This document shows, in pieces, positions 8,708-17,513 of a DNA stretch of 64,000 nucleotides (positions are counted from its first letter, which is position 1; each line of letters starts with the position of its first letter). Below the pieces are notes generated by a model. That model worked only from the letters and a program-made list of their open reading frames with translations, searched no databases and had not been told where the DNA came from. A program made the position numbers and the translations under genes. The stretch comes from Bordetella parapertussis (GTDB lineage Bacteria; Pseudomonadota; Gammaproteobacteria; Burkholderiales; Burkholderiaceae_B). The stretch is from assembly GCA_945895265.1 (NCBI GenBank), contig CAMDEF010000001.1:62001-126000 (forward strand), written 5' to 3'.

Positions 8708-11032
8708 TTAATCGGGCAACTTGAGCACGTGCTTGGCGATGATTTCTTTTTGGATTTCAGTGCTACCGCCGTAAATCGTTGACGGAATCGAATGAAAGAG
8801 AATCGCCGGCGCGTCAAGCCCCTCAGGGCCAAAGTCGGTGGTCTCGCCCGTTGCACCATGTTCTTGCGCCGACTCGACCAAAAGCGTACAAATCCGCTGA
8901 TACGTATCGGTGCCCCATATTTTTAACAACGACACGCTAGGCGGCAAGGTCTCGCCACGCTTCACCATTTCAGCATAATGCGTATAGGCCGACACTTGAT
9001 CCGCCACATCCAGCATCAACTCAGCGTAGCGCGCCGCAAACACAGGATTAGTAAACAGATCGAGACTCTCAGCCAAGCTTGTTAGCTGGCTTAACGCATA
9101 ACGCGACTGCTTAGGGCTGCCTAGAAAGATGCGTTCAAACCCTAAAAGCGCTTTGGCAATTGTCCAACCTTCGTTGATTTGCCCGACCAGATTTTCTGCT
9201 GGCACGCGAACGTTATCAAAGAAGACCTCACAAAACTCTTTTTGTCCGCTGATATTTTGAATCGGACGAATCGTGATACCGGGTAGACTTAAATCAATCA
9301 ATAAGAAACTAATACCCGATTGTTTTTTGGCGTCTTTATCGGTACGCACCAGCGCAAACATATGCGTGGCATCTTGAGCAAGTGTGGTCCAAATTTTTTG
9401 ACCATTTACTACAAATACATCTCCATCAAGCACAGCTTCGGTGCGTAAGGCCGCCAAGTCTGAACCGGCCCCAGGTTCAGAATAACCTTGACACCAAACG
9501 TGTTCGTTAGCAATGATTTTGGGTAAGAACTTTTGCTGCTGTTCAGGACTACCCCGCTGAATCAACAGCGGGCCGATCATCACGACGCCCATGTCGGGCG
9601 CACGCGCTACGCCATACTGCTCTTGCTCTTCAACGTAAGCGATCATTTTTCCGGGGGGCAGGCCCATTCCACCAAATTTCTTAGGCCAAGAGGGTGCGAT
9701 CCAGCCCTGTTCTGAAAGAACTTTCGTCCAGTCTTTAATCTCGTTGAAGCGCAAACGATGGGGTACGTGGCGAAGATTCTCGGGGTAATGTTTTGCATAA
9801 AAATTTTGCAACATTTGCCGAAACTCGGGCTCAGGCATGTTTTCCCAATCCGCGTCTTTTGCAAACTCGCTCATGGTTGGTGTTGATGCCGCGCTCAATT
9901 CAGTCGTTGCCACTGAACGTTGCGCAAAATACCGCTGACGATGTGCGTCAACATTACCTAACCAAGACGTCAGAGCTAACGCGCGCTTAAAGTACAAGCC
10001 AACGTCACACTCATCGGTATAGCCCATCGCGCCATGCATCTGAATCGCCATGCGCGTCATCAGCAAGGACGCATACGAACAGCGTGCCTTGACGCGGCTC
10101 GCTAACGCACTTGCTGAGCCCCCTTGCTCAAGCTGCGTGAGCACATCCGCCAAACAGGCCGACGATAATTCAACCTGTATGTACCCGTCGACGATGCGAT
10201 GTTTAAGCGCCTGAAAGCTACCAATGAGTTTGCCAAATTGTTTGCGGGTACCCAAGTATTCGAGGGTGACAGCCAGAGCGCGACGCATCACACCAAGCAT
10301 TTCAGCGGCTTGAATGACACGGGCCGCATCGTTGGCCTGATCCACCACCGTCAACACCTCTGCCCCAACCATCAAGACATGCGTCTTTGGGACTTGAACA
10401 TTGTGCAGTGACAGTGTGCAAAGCATGGCGCCGTCTACGGCTCGTTGGTCAGCGTGCGTAACGCCTTCAGTCTGAGCAGGCACCCATACCAAGACTGGCT
10501 GCTCGGCGAGCTTGGCCAACACCACCCATCCGTCAGCACCCTTGGCGGGCGTGACGAACTTTTTGGCACCGTTGAGCCTTAACGTATCACCTTGTGCCAG
10601 CGCGGTTGTCGCCAGCGTTTGTTGAGCCTGCATTTGACCAAGCGTCTCTTGCCAGGCGACTCCGGCCACTAGGGCGCCGCCCACCAATTGCTCAAGCAAT
10701 ACTGAACGTAAGGCACTTTGGGGCGTTCCCGACACCAGCGCTGCGAACTGGACCCCTGCGGCAATTAAAGGCTCGGGCAAGAGGCGCTGACCGATCTCTT
10801 CGGCAATCGCTGACATCTCACGCAAGCCCAAACCCAGCCCGCCATCTTGCTCAGCGACCAACACACCAAGCCAGCCAGCGTTGGCGATCTCTTGCCAAGC
10901 AGAGCGATCAAAACCGGTTTCTGAGTCTCGCAACTGGCGCACGCGGCCCGTCGTGTTGCCGCGTGACAATAGGTCACGCGCGCTGTCGCGAAAAGCCTCG
11001 ATTGCAGATTCGTTCAGTGTGACGTCATTCAT
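8708..11032 (-). CDS. Double-domain (fused) acyl-CoA dehydrogenase
   Basis: The 774-residue protein contains two complete acyl-CoA dehydrogenase units in tandem (about 1-385 and 390-774), twice the normal length. The N-terminal unit shows GWLGVLVAEQDGGLGLGLRE, YLGTRKQFGKLIGSFQALKH and MAIQMHGAMGYTDECDVGLY. The C-terminal unit shows GWIAPSWPKKFGGMGLPPGK, CQGYSEPGAGSDLAALRTEA, FVVNGQKIWTTLAQ and YGGSTEIQKEIIAKHVLKLP. In the C-terminal unit the usual Glu of the 'YEG' motif is Gly, but LGFERIFLG carries a Glu where isovaleryl-CoA dehydrogenase has its base. The corresponding N-terminal segment (ARVIQAAEMLGVM) has Ala there. I infer one catalytic and one structural half, as in heteromeric steroid acyl-CoA dehydrogenases and the fused FadE34 type. 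The substrate is unknown. Confidence 0.9.
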   Translation of the reverse strand: MNDVTLNESAIEAFRDSARDLLSRGNTTGRVRQLRDSETGFDRSAWQEIANAGWLGVLVAEQDGGLGLGLREMSAIAEEIGQRLLPEPLIAAGVQFAALVSGTPQSALRSVLLEQLVGGALVAGVAWQETLGQMQAQQTLATTALAQGDTLRLNGAKKFVTPAKGADGWVVLAKLAEQPVLVWVPAQTEGVTHADQRAVDGAMLCTLSLHNVQVPKTHVLMVGAEVLTVVDQANDAARVIQAAEMLGVMRRALAVTLEYLGTRKQFGKLIGSFQALKHRIVDGYIQVELSSACLADVLTQLEQGGSASALASRVKARCSYASLLMTRMAIQMHGAMGYTDECDVGLYFKRALALTSWLGNVDAHRQRYFAQRSVATTELSAASTPTMSEFAKDADWENMPEPEFRQMLQNFYAKHYPENLRHVPHRLRFNEIKDWTKVLSEQGWIAPSWPKKFGGMGLPPGKMIAYVEEQEQYGVARAPDMGVVMIGPLLIQRGSPEQQQKFLPKIIANEHVWCQGYSEPGAGSDLAALRTEAVLDGDVFVVNGQKIWTTLAQDATHMFALVRTDKDAKKQSGISFLLIDLSLPGITIRPIQNISGQKEFCEVFFDNVRVPAENLVGQINEGWTIAKALLGFERIFLGSPKQSRYALSQLTSLAESLDLFTNPVFAARYAELMLDVADQVSAYTHYAEMVKRGETLPPSVSLLKIWGTDTYQRICTLLVESAQEHGATGETTDFGPEGLDAPAILFHSIPSTIYGGSTEIQKEIIAKHVLKLPD

Positions 11033-11122
11033 GTTGTTTGCCTCAAAAACTTTTATCTTAAGTGTGACTACGTTACCATTTTGCGGGCCCGAGCCCTTCG
11101 AGATCTTGCGAATCCTTATGCC

Positions 11123-12253
11123 CTACCCGGCCTGCTGCAACGCCGCGATCTCAGAAGCACTGTAACCAAGCTGCCGCAAGATGTCGACCGTGTGGGCACC
11201 GGTCGCCGCGGGCGCTCGAATGGCCGCCGTTGGGGTTTGGCTAAATCTTGGTGCCACCGAGGGCTGCAACACCCCTTGAACCTCGCAAAAAGTCTTGCGT
11301 TCGACATTATGCGGATGCAAAGGCGCCTCGGTCATGCTAAGCACCGGGGCGAAGCAGACGTCAGTCCCTTCCATCACCTCACACCACTCTTGGCGGGTAC
11401 GTGTCGCAAAAATTCGTTCAAAGGTTTGACGCATCGCCGGCCAACTCGCGGGATCACGTTGCTGTGTTTGGTCAACATCGCTTAAACCAGACTTTTTAAT
11501 CAGCAACGCGTAGAACTGGGGCTCGATTGACCCAAGCGCAATCCATTTACCATCCGCACACTGGTAGGTGCCATAAAAGTGCGCGGCACCATCCAGCATA
11601 TTTTGACCGCGCTCATCGCGCCATTGCCCCTCTGCCATCCGACCGTACATCAGACCCATCAACAAGGCTGAACCATCGGTCATGGCTGCATCAACAACCT
11701 GCCCCTTACCCGTCACCCGCGCATTCAGGGCTGCGGCTAACACCCCTGCCACAAGCAACATACCGCCGCCGCCAAAATCCCCCACCAAATTCAAAGGTGG
11801 TAAGGGTTGTTCGGGTGTGCCGATCGCATGCAAGGCGCTCGATAAGGCAATGTAATTAATATCGTGACCAGCCGCCTGAGCCAGAGGACCAGTTTGACCC
11901 CAGCCCGTCATTCGACCAAACACCAATTTAGGATTGCGCGAGAGGCACACTTCTGGGCTCAAGCCGAGTTTTTCCATGATGCCCGGACGAAATCCTTCAA
12001 TCAGCACATCAGCAGATTCAATTAACCGCAGAACCGCTTCAACCGCAGCGGGCTGCTTCAAATTCAGCGAAATTGATTGCTTGTTGCGTCGCAACACTTT
12101 GCTGTGCACGGAGTGTAAGTCTGTCTCTGCTGGCACAATGCGATCTACGCAGACCACCTCTGCACCGAGATCGGCCAGCAACATCCCAGCGAAAGGTCCG
12201 GGGCCTAACCCGGCAAGCTCGATGACTTTAAATCCCTGCAAGGGTCCGCCCAT
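11123..12253 (-). CDS. Class III CoA-transferase (CaiB/BaiF family)
   Basis: Family III enzymes move CoA between carboxylic acids through an aspartyl intermediate; racemases such as AMACR share the fold. The 376-residue protein begins MGGPLQGFKVIELAGLGPGP and continues FAGMLLADLGAEVVCVDR, the family's N-terminal CoA-binding motif, then RNKQSISLNLKQPAAVEAVL, VLIEGFRPGIMEKLGL and GRMTGWGQTGPLAQAAGHDI. The GHDINY motif contains the conserved Asp. The Gly-His-Asp sequence with LQGFKVIELAGLGPGPF is close to alpha-methylacyl-CoA racemase, so either activity is possible. It lies 90 bp upstream of the fused acyl-CoA dehydrogenase in the same orientation and probably supplies or epimerises its CoA ester substrate. 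Confidence 0.9.
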   Translation of the reverse strand: MGGPLQGFKVIELAGLGPGPFAGMLLADLGAEVVCVDRIVPAETDLHSVHSKVLRRNKQSISLNLKQPAAVEAVLRLIESADVLIEGFRPGIMEKLGLSPEVCLSRNPKLVFGRMTGWGQTGPLAQAAGHDINYIALSSALHAIGTPEQPLPPLNLVGDFGGGGMLLVAGVLAAALNARVTGKGQVVDAAMTDGSALLMGLMYGRMAEGQWRDERGQNMLDGAAHFYGTYQCADGKWIALGSIEPQFYALLIKKSGLSDVDQTQQRDPASWPAMRQTFERIFATRTRQEWCEVMEGTDVCFAPVLSMTEAPLHPHNVERKTFCEVQGVLQPSVAPRFSQTPTAAIRAPAATGAHTVDILRQLGYSASEIAALQQAG

Positions 12254-12299
12254 CTCTCGTCCTTTTGTCTTGTCGTGTTTTGTCTCTAAAAGCTAGATT

Positions 12300-12451
12300 T
12301 TGTGCTTTGCTCTTTTCTCTCAGATCTTAGCGCGTGTCTGAACCCTAAGACATTCGACCGGATTCGAGCTCGATCTTGTGCGTTGCACCTATCTCTCGGG
12401 GCTCTCCGCGTATCTGAACCCTATGATATTCGATTGGGTTAGGAAGTAGGC
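12300..12451. repeat. 76-bp tandem duplication
   Basis: Two adjacent diverged copies (12300-12375 and 12376-12451). Best-matching segments are CGCGTGTCTGAACCCTAAGA / CGCGTATCTGAACCCTATGA, followed by ATTCGA, and both units begin TTGTGC. The duplication lies in the 268-bp divergent interval between the CoA-transferase (minus) and the nitroreductase (plus) and could hold duplicated operators. Nothing else is recognised in this interval. Confidence 0.75.
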
Positions 12452-12521
12452 TTGAGCACGATCAATCAGCGAGGTTACTATCACTCCACGATTATCTTGT
12501 CATGACTTTGAGACCCCTGCC

Positions 12522-13217
12522 GTGATTCAAACCAACCAACAAAAAATTGTCGATGAAGCGATTACCTCGCGGCATTCGATGCGCGCGTACTTACCAACAC
12601 CCGTATCGCGCGAAGATATCACTCGCCTGCTTGAAATCGCCGCTCGCGCACCTTCGGGCTCTAACACCCAGCCCTGGAAAGCATATGTGTTGATGGGCGA
12701 AATGAAAGAGCGTCTGACCGCTGAGATTTTAGCCGTCTATCAAGACAAGGCTCAATTCGAGGCGCTGACTGAAGACTACCGTTACTACCCAACCGATTGG
12801 AGCTCACCTTACTTAGAACGCCGACGCAAAGTCGGCCTTGGTTTATATAAATTGTTAGGCTTGGGGCGTGATGACAAAGCGGGTATGCATGCTCAGCATG
12901 GGCGAAATTACGCTTTTTTTGGTGCGCCTGTCGGCATGATTTTCACTGTCGAGCGCAAAATGAATACAGGCTCATGGCTTGACTTTGGTTGTTTTTTGCA
13001 AAGTCTGATGATTGCCGCACGGGGCCGGGGCTTAGACACCTGTGCCCAAGCCGCCTTTAACCGGTTTCATCCTGTCATTAGACGCGTCACCGGCATCCCT
13101 GAACAAGAAGTCGTCATGTGCGGGCTAGCGTTAGGCTTCGCAGATATAAGTCAAATTGAGAATACGCTGATCAGCGAACGCGAGCCCGTCGACGGTTTTG
13201 CCAAATTCTTAGATTGA
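12522..13217 (+). CDS. Nitroreductase family protein (FMN-dependent)
   Basis: Nitroreductase-fold flavoproteins use NAD(P)H to reduce nitroaromatics, quinones or enones. The 231-residue protein has the family's FMN-binding opening ITSRHSMRAYLPTPVSREDI, then IAARAPSGSNTQPWKAYVLM (Ser/Asn contacts to FMN), and the C-terminal GLALGFADISQIEN segment preceding an R-x-P-V motif (REPVDGFAKF). The only in-frame start before these motifs is GTG at 12522; no strong ribosome binding site is seen. It is a single gene, divergent from the CoA-transferase and followed by terC 205 bp later. The natural substrate cannot be predicted. Confidence 0.9.
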   Translation: MIQTNQQKIVDEAITSRHSMRAYLPTPVSREDITRLLEIAARAPSGSNTQPWKAYVLMGEMKERLTAEILAVYQDKAQFEALTEDYRYYPTDWSSPYLERRRKVGLGLYKLLGLGRDDKAGMHAQHGRNYAFFGAPVGMIFTVERKMNTGSWLDFGCFLQSLMIAARGRGLDTCAQAAFNRFHPVIRRVTGIPEQEVVMCGLALGFADISQIENTLISEREPVDGFAKFLD

Positions 13218-13422
13218 ATTAGGTTTAATATCAAAATTCGAGTGATCGTCTCGAACTACCGATCGCAAAGCCCAAATCGCTAGCGCGACCAAAGGCTACG
13301 ATCGGCGAACAGGTGAGTTCAACTTTACAAGTGCATTCAACTGTTCAGGGTACTGTCAGTTTCGCTGCATGTGCTGTCCCATTTCACCCTTCCTTCAACC
13401 TAATCCACATCATAAAAAAATT

Positions 13423-14115
13423 ATGGACTTCTCTCTCTCTTTACATGAGTTTTGGATCCCTTTGGGGCAAATCCTTTTAGTCAATATCGTGTTGTCAGGC
13501 GATAACGCCGTGGTCATCGCACTAGCAGCCCGATCTTTACCCCCTAAGCAACAAAAACTTGCAATTTTTTGGGGATCAGGCGCCGCGATTCTGATGCGGA
13601 TTGTGCTGACCATTTTTGCCGTGAAGTTACTGACCTTGCCCTACCTAAAACTGATTGGCGCTGTTCTCTTAGTCTGGATCGGCATTCAGCTATTAAGCGC
13701 CGATGAAGGTGAAGAAAATGTGTCCTCAAGCGATAACCTGGCCGCCGCGATCAAGACGATTCTGCTTGCAGATTTGGTCATGAGCTTAGATAACGTGCTG
13801 GGAGTTGCTGCTGCCGCCAAAGGCAGTATGCCCCTGCTGATTATCGGTCTGGCAGTCAGTATTCCCTTAGTGATTTTTGGCGCCTCGTTGCTCTTGAAAG
13901 TGATGGAACGCTTTCCAATCATTATCACGATCGGTGGTGGCTTGTTAGGTTGGGTAGCTGGCGAGATGGCGGTGACCGACCCCGCCGTGAGCGGTTGGCT
14001 CGAAGCGAATGCGCCTTACATGCATCACATGTATGTTGGCCCCATTCTCTGCACAGCAGTGGTATTGATCACGGGTAAAGTGCTCTCAAATAAGCATCAC
14101 GAAAAATCCGCTTAA
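13423..14115 (+). CDS. TerC family integral membrane protein
   Basis: TerC/YkoY-type proteins are multi-pass inner-membrane proteins linked to tellurite resistance and, in several bacteria, manganese export. I start at MDFSLSLHEFWIPLGQILLV (230 aa); an upstream in-frame start would add 18 residues without similarity. Diagnostic acidic membrane motifs are present: LSGDNAVVIALAARSLP and LADLVMSLDNVLGVAAAAKG, each giving the S-x-D-N signature, and about seven hydrophobic segments can be traced. The 205-bp upstream gap was read for a yybP-ykoY (Mn2+) riboswitch and no convincing match was seen. A strong terminator follows 50 bp after the stop. Confidence 0.92.
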   Translation: MDFSLSLHEFWIPLGQILLVNIVLSGDNAVVIALAARSLPPKQQKLAIFWGSGAAILMRIVLTIFAVKLLTLPYLKLIGAVLLVWIGIQLLSADEGEENVSSSDNLAAAIKTILLADLVMSLDNVLGVAAAAKGSMPLLIIGLAVSIPLVIFGASLLLKVMERFPIIITIGGGLLGWVAGEMAVTDPAVSGWLEANAPYMHHMYVGPILCTAVVLITGKVLSNKHHEKSA

Positions 14116-14165
14116 TACCTCTGGTTGCCGCGCAAGAGCGTGCAACCTTAAGATTTATTTTTAGC

Positions 14166-14200
14166 AAACGCCACAACCAAGTTGTTGTGGCGTTTTTTTT
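14166..14200 (+). terminator. Rho-independent terminator after terC
   Basis: A 12-bp stem AAACGCCACAAC (14166-14177) / GTTGTGGCGTTT (14184-14195) with a 6-nt loop runs into eight Ts (14193-14200). It separates terC from the convergent Bug receptor gene whose stop is at 14217. Confidence 0.92.
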
Positions 14201-14216
14201 GTGCGCTGTCGTAACG

Positions 14217-15197
14217 TTAAAACTTGAGGGTACGAACGACCTTACCCCAGGTCTCGTACTCTTGAGCAACAAACGCCCGCATCTCTTGAGGCGTGGTCGG
14301 GTCAGCAGCCATGTCCGCACCATTTAATCGCTCAAGGGTTGCTGCGTCATGCAGCGACGCCACAATGGCTTGATTGAGTTTTTGAACAATGTCGGCGGGA
14401 GTTCGCGCTGGCGCAATAAAGCCATACCAATTGGTCGCTTGATATTTTTCGAACCCCAACTCAGCTATCGTCAGCACGTCAGGCAAAGAGGCTTCGCGCT
14501 TGACGCCAGTGACAGCTAGGCCACGTAACTTACCACCCTTGATTTGAGGTACTGCCGTCGGTGCGCTGGCAAAGACGGCCTGAATATTACCAGCCAACAA
14601 GTCAGTCATCACCGGGCCACCACCCTTGTAGTTAATGTGCTCAGCGCTCGTGCCGGCACGAGCCTGCAATAACTCGCCCGCTAGATGTCCGGCACTGCCT
14701 AAACCTGCCGAGCCATAAAACAAGGGTTTGTCTTTGTCTTTTGCAGCAGCGATAAAGTCAGCCAGCGTTTTAATGGGTGAGTCAGCCCGCACCACCAATA
14801 CGTTACCAAACGTGACTCCACCTGAAATCATCTCAAAATCTTTCAACGGTTGGTAGCTTGTTCCACCCGGCATATGAGGGTTGACGGCCATCGAGCCGAC
14901 GTTAGCCAGACCAATCGTATAGCCGTCGGGCGTCGCCTTGGCGATCGCTTCACAGGCAATGTTGCCACCGGCGCCAGCGCGATTTTCAACCACAACTGAC
15001 TGACCCAATACAGCAGAAAGCTTTACCGCGATCATGCGGGCCGCAGAGTCGGTGCCACCACCGGGTGCAAAACCTACGATTAGGCGGATCGGTTTAGTCG
15101 GAAAACGCTCGGCCGACTCGGTCTGTGCAAGCGCATTTGACAGACAAAGCCATGCGACCAAGCATGCGCTTAACCTGCTACTCATTCGATTAAACAT
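14217..15197 (-). CDS. Bug/TctC-family periplasmic solute receptor (1)
   Basis: Bug receptors are secreted two-lobed binding proteins, mostly for carboxylates, that work with TctA/TctB membrane proteins or act as orphan sensors. The 326-residue protein has a signal peptide (MFNRMSSRLSACLVAWLCLS, cleavage likely after NALA) and the family signature PIRLIVGFAPGGGTDSAARM, then VVENRAGAGGNIACEAIAKA and ATPDGYTIGLANVG. EHINYKGGGPVMTDLLAGNI is the second ligand-loop motif. No tctA or tctB is seen in the window. It is divergent from a second Bug gene at 15319, leaving a 121-bp shared control region. Confidence 0.93.
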   Translation of the reverse strand: MFNRMSSRLSACLVAWLCLSNALAQTESAERFPTKPIRLIVGFAPGGGTDSAARMIAVKLSAVLGQSVVVENRAGAGGNIACEAIAKATPDGYTIGLANVGSMAVNPHMPGGTSYQPLKDFEMISGGVTFGNVLVVRADSPIKTLADFIAAAKDKDKPLFYGSAGLGSAGHLAGELLQARAGTSAEHINYKGGGPVMTDLLAGNIQAVFASAPTAVPQIKGGKLRGLAVTGVKREASLPDVLTIAELGFEKYQATNWYGFIAPARTPADIVQKLNQAIVASLHDAATLERLNGADMAADPTTPQEMRAFVAQEYETWGKVVRTLKF

Positions 15198-15318
15198 ACC
15201 CGCCTCTGTATTTTTCTTTCATAAATCGTTGACGAAAAAGGTCAACGCCGTTGCAATTGAATCTATTATATCGACGAGAACCGCTGTTTAAACTTAACGA
15301 TAAGGTTTTACGCACAGC

Positions 15319-16302
15319 ATGTTAAAGCAACTTGCATTTATGATTGTTACCCTGACCACGACCCTTGGCTTGACCGGTCTGTCTTCGCCACTTTTTGCGC
15401 AAACTGGGTTTCCGAGCAGGCCTATCACCCTCTTGGTGGGTAGCGCCGCTGGCGGCTCGAACGATATCTTTGCGCGCGCCATTGGCAAGCAGCTACAAAC
15501 GGCGCTAGGTGTTGCCATGGTGGTTGAAAATAAGCCCGCAGCGGGTGGAATTCTCGCGAACGCTCTTTTAGCCAAAGCACCGGCCGACGGCCATACCTTG
15601 GTTGTGCTGTCTTCGACTTTCACCACAGGCGCGGCAATTCGAACCAATTTACCCTACGATGCTCAAACAAGTTTTGCTCCTGTTGCGATGTTGGCCAAAG
15701 GGCCACTGCTCATCACCGTGGGCAAACAAACGCCGTTTCAGACTCTTGAAGAACTCGTCATTTTTGCAAAGGCCAACCCAGCAAAGCTCAATTACGGTAC
15801 CTCTGGTGTGGGCAGCATCAATCAATTTGCCACAGAAATCTTAGCTGAAGCCGCGCAGATCAAACTCACACACGTGCCGTACAAAGGGATGAGTCCAGCC
15901 GTGACAGATCTGATGGGAGGGCAAATCGATTTGCTCATCGCGAGTGCGCCATCATTACTCGCACAGGTCAAAGGCGACAAAATCAGAGCACTGGCGGTGA
16001 GTACCGAGTCGCGCAGTGACGTGGCACCCTCGATTCGTTCTCTAGGTGAGGCCGGTTATGCACAAAGTGCCGTCGAACTGTGGTGGGGCGTCCTCGCACC
16101 TGCCAACACCCCGAGCCCGATCGTGCAACAACTGAATGCCGCCATCAACCAGGCGATCGCCTCTGCCGACATGAAAGCCTTCTTTATTAAAGAAGGCGCG
16201 AGCCCAGCTCCAATGAGCACTGACGCCTTTGCGCAACATCTGTCGGCTGAACTCACGCGCTGGAAGCGCGTTGCTCAAGCCGCTAATATCCAACCTGAGT
16301 GA
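15319..16302 (+). CDS. Bug/TctC-family periplasmic solute receptor (2)
   Basis: The 327-residue protein has a signal peptide ending near SSPLFAQ and the receptor signature PITLLVGSAAGGSNDIFARA, where the usual GGG(T/S)D is GGSND, followed by VVENKPAAGGILANALLAKA and KLTHVPYKGMSPAVTDLMGG. It heads a tightly packed plus-strand set: its stop lies 5 bp before the start of the CoA-transferase, which is followed by an amidohydrolase and dinB. That order suggests uptake or sensing of a carboxylate that is then CoA-activated and hydrolysed. The ligand is unknown. Confidence 0.93.
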   Translation: MLKQLAFMIVTLTTTLGLTGLSSPLFAQTGFPSRPITLLVGSAAGGSNDIFARAIGKQLQTALGVAMVVENKPAAGGILANALLAKAPADGHTLVVLSSTFTTGAAIRTNLPYDAQTSFAPVAMLAKGPLLITVGKQTPFQTLEELVIFAKANPAKLNYGTSGVGSINQFATEILAEAAQIKLTHVPYKGMSPAVTDLMGGQIDLLIASAPSLLAQVKGDKIRALAVSTESRSDVAPSIRSLGEAGYAQSAVELWWGVLAPANTPSPIVQQLNAAINQAIASADMKAFFIKEGASPAPMSTDAFAQHLSAELTRWKRVAQAANIQPE

Positions 16303-16307
16303 GTCTG

Positions 16308-17513
16308 ATGACACAAACACCCTCTTCCTCACAAAGCTCTGCACTTCCTCAGCGAGCCGGTAGTCCAGGCCCTTTATCGGGGGTCAGAGTGATTGATCTA
16401 TCGGCCTATATCGCGGGGCCTTACGGGTGTTCGCTGCTCGCCGATCAAGGCGCTGAGATCATCAAGATTGAACCGCCGAGCGGCGACAACCTGCGTCGTT
16501 ATCCCTCATCCTTGGCCTCAGAGAGTCGCGCTTTTTTAGGTGTCAACCGCAGCAAACTGGCTGCAGTCCTAGATATCAAAAATCCAGACGATCTCGCTGC
16601 GCTACTGGCTTTAATTGAAACCGCGGACGTCTTGGTGCATAACTTCAGACCAAGCGTTGCCCCGCGCATTGGGATCGGTTACGAAACGCTAAAGATATTG
16701 AACCCACGGTTGATTTATTGCGCTGTCAGTGGCTACGGTGAATCAGGCCCTTTCAAAGAAAAAGCGGGCTTTGATCAAGTCTTGCAGACCATGACCGGCA
16801 TGACCGTACTTCAAGGCAAATCAGGCGGACCACCAGAAATTTTGTACGGTTCGATTGTTGATTACTACACCTCAGCGTTGGTGGCGGGTGCTGTCTCTTC
16901 AGCCTTGTTTGAACGCGAACGCTCTGGCCAAGGTCAGTTTGTTGGTGTTTCGTTACTCGCAGCAGCGCTCACGTTGCAATCGGCGCGACTGGTTTGGGCC
17001 GAGGGCGAAGGTCGCGAGGTCGGTCGAGATATGCGTTCGCTTGGTGTTACTGGGATACACCCAACCCGCGAAGGCTATTTATATATTTCAGCGAACGTAC
17101 CGCATTTTTGGACAGCGTTGTGCCAAAAAGTTGGCCTCGAAGAGTTAGCAAACAACGAGCGCTACGACACCGTACGCAAACGTGCCCAGTATCAAGACGA
17201 GATTGTGCCAAAAATACGTGAAGCACTTCTCAAACATACCGCGTTTGAATGGGAGGCTATTTTTGGCGAAGACGTGCCATGCTCGGCAGCCCTCTCAATT
17301 GAAGACATGTTTGAGCACCCACAGGTCGCCAGTCAAGACCTCATCACTAGTTTTCAACACCCGGTCGTGGGCAAGTATCGCGGGCTCAAACGTTCAATCA
17401 AGTTTAGCCGCACGCCGGGCCCTGAGCCCTTCGCCGCACCAACACTGGGGCAGCACACTGATTTGATCCGAAACGAAGCAAAGCGTCTGCACAAAACAAA
17501 TAAAAAAAAATGA
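16308..17513 (+). CDS. Class III CoA-transferase (CaiB/BaiF family)
   Basis: The 401-residue enzyme has the family opening LSGVRVIDLSAYIAGPYGCS, LLADQGAEIIKIEPPSGDN, VNRSKLAAVLDIKNPDDLAA, VLVHNFRPSVAPRIGIGYE and ISGY-like AVSGYGESGPFKEKAGFDQV, in which AGFDQ holds the catalytic Asp (GxxD). This is closer to formyl-CoA/succinyl-CoA:carboxylate transferases than the racemase-like paralogue at 11123. I choose ATG 16308; a GTG at 16299 overlaps the previous stop. Its 3' end overlaps the amidohydrolase start by 4 nt, so both are translationally coupled. Confidence 0.92.
   Translation: MTQTPSSSQSSALPQRAGSPGPLSGVRVIDLSAYIAGPYGCSLLADQGAEIIKIEPPSGDNLRRYPSSLASESRAFLGVNRSKLAAVLDIKNPDDLAALLALIETADVLVHNFRPSVAPRIGIGYETLKILNPRLIYCAVSGYGESGPFKEKAGFDQVLQTMTGMTVLQGKSGGPPEILYGSIVDYYTSALVAGAVSSALFERERSGQGQFVGVSLLAAALTLQSARLVWAEGEGREVGRDMRSLGVTGIHPTREGYLYISANVPHFWTALCQKVGLEELANNERYDTVRKRAQYQDEIVPKIREALLKHTAFEWEAIFGEDVPCSAALSIEDMFEHPQVASQDLITSFQHPVVGKYRGLKRSIKFSRTPGPEPFAAPTLGQHTDLIRNEAKRLHKTNKKK

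Noticed and set aside
13218..13422. Possible yybP-ykoY manganese riboswitch before terC
   Set aside because: The conserved core sequences and pairing of that motif were not found by eye; a covariance search would settle it.
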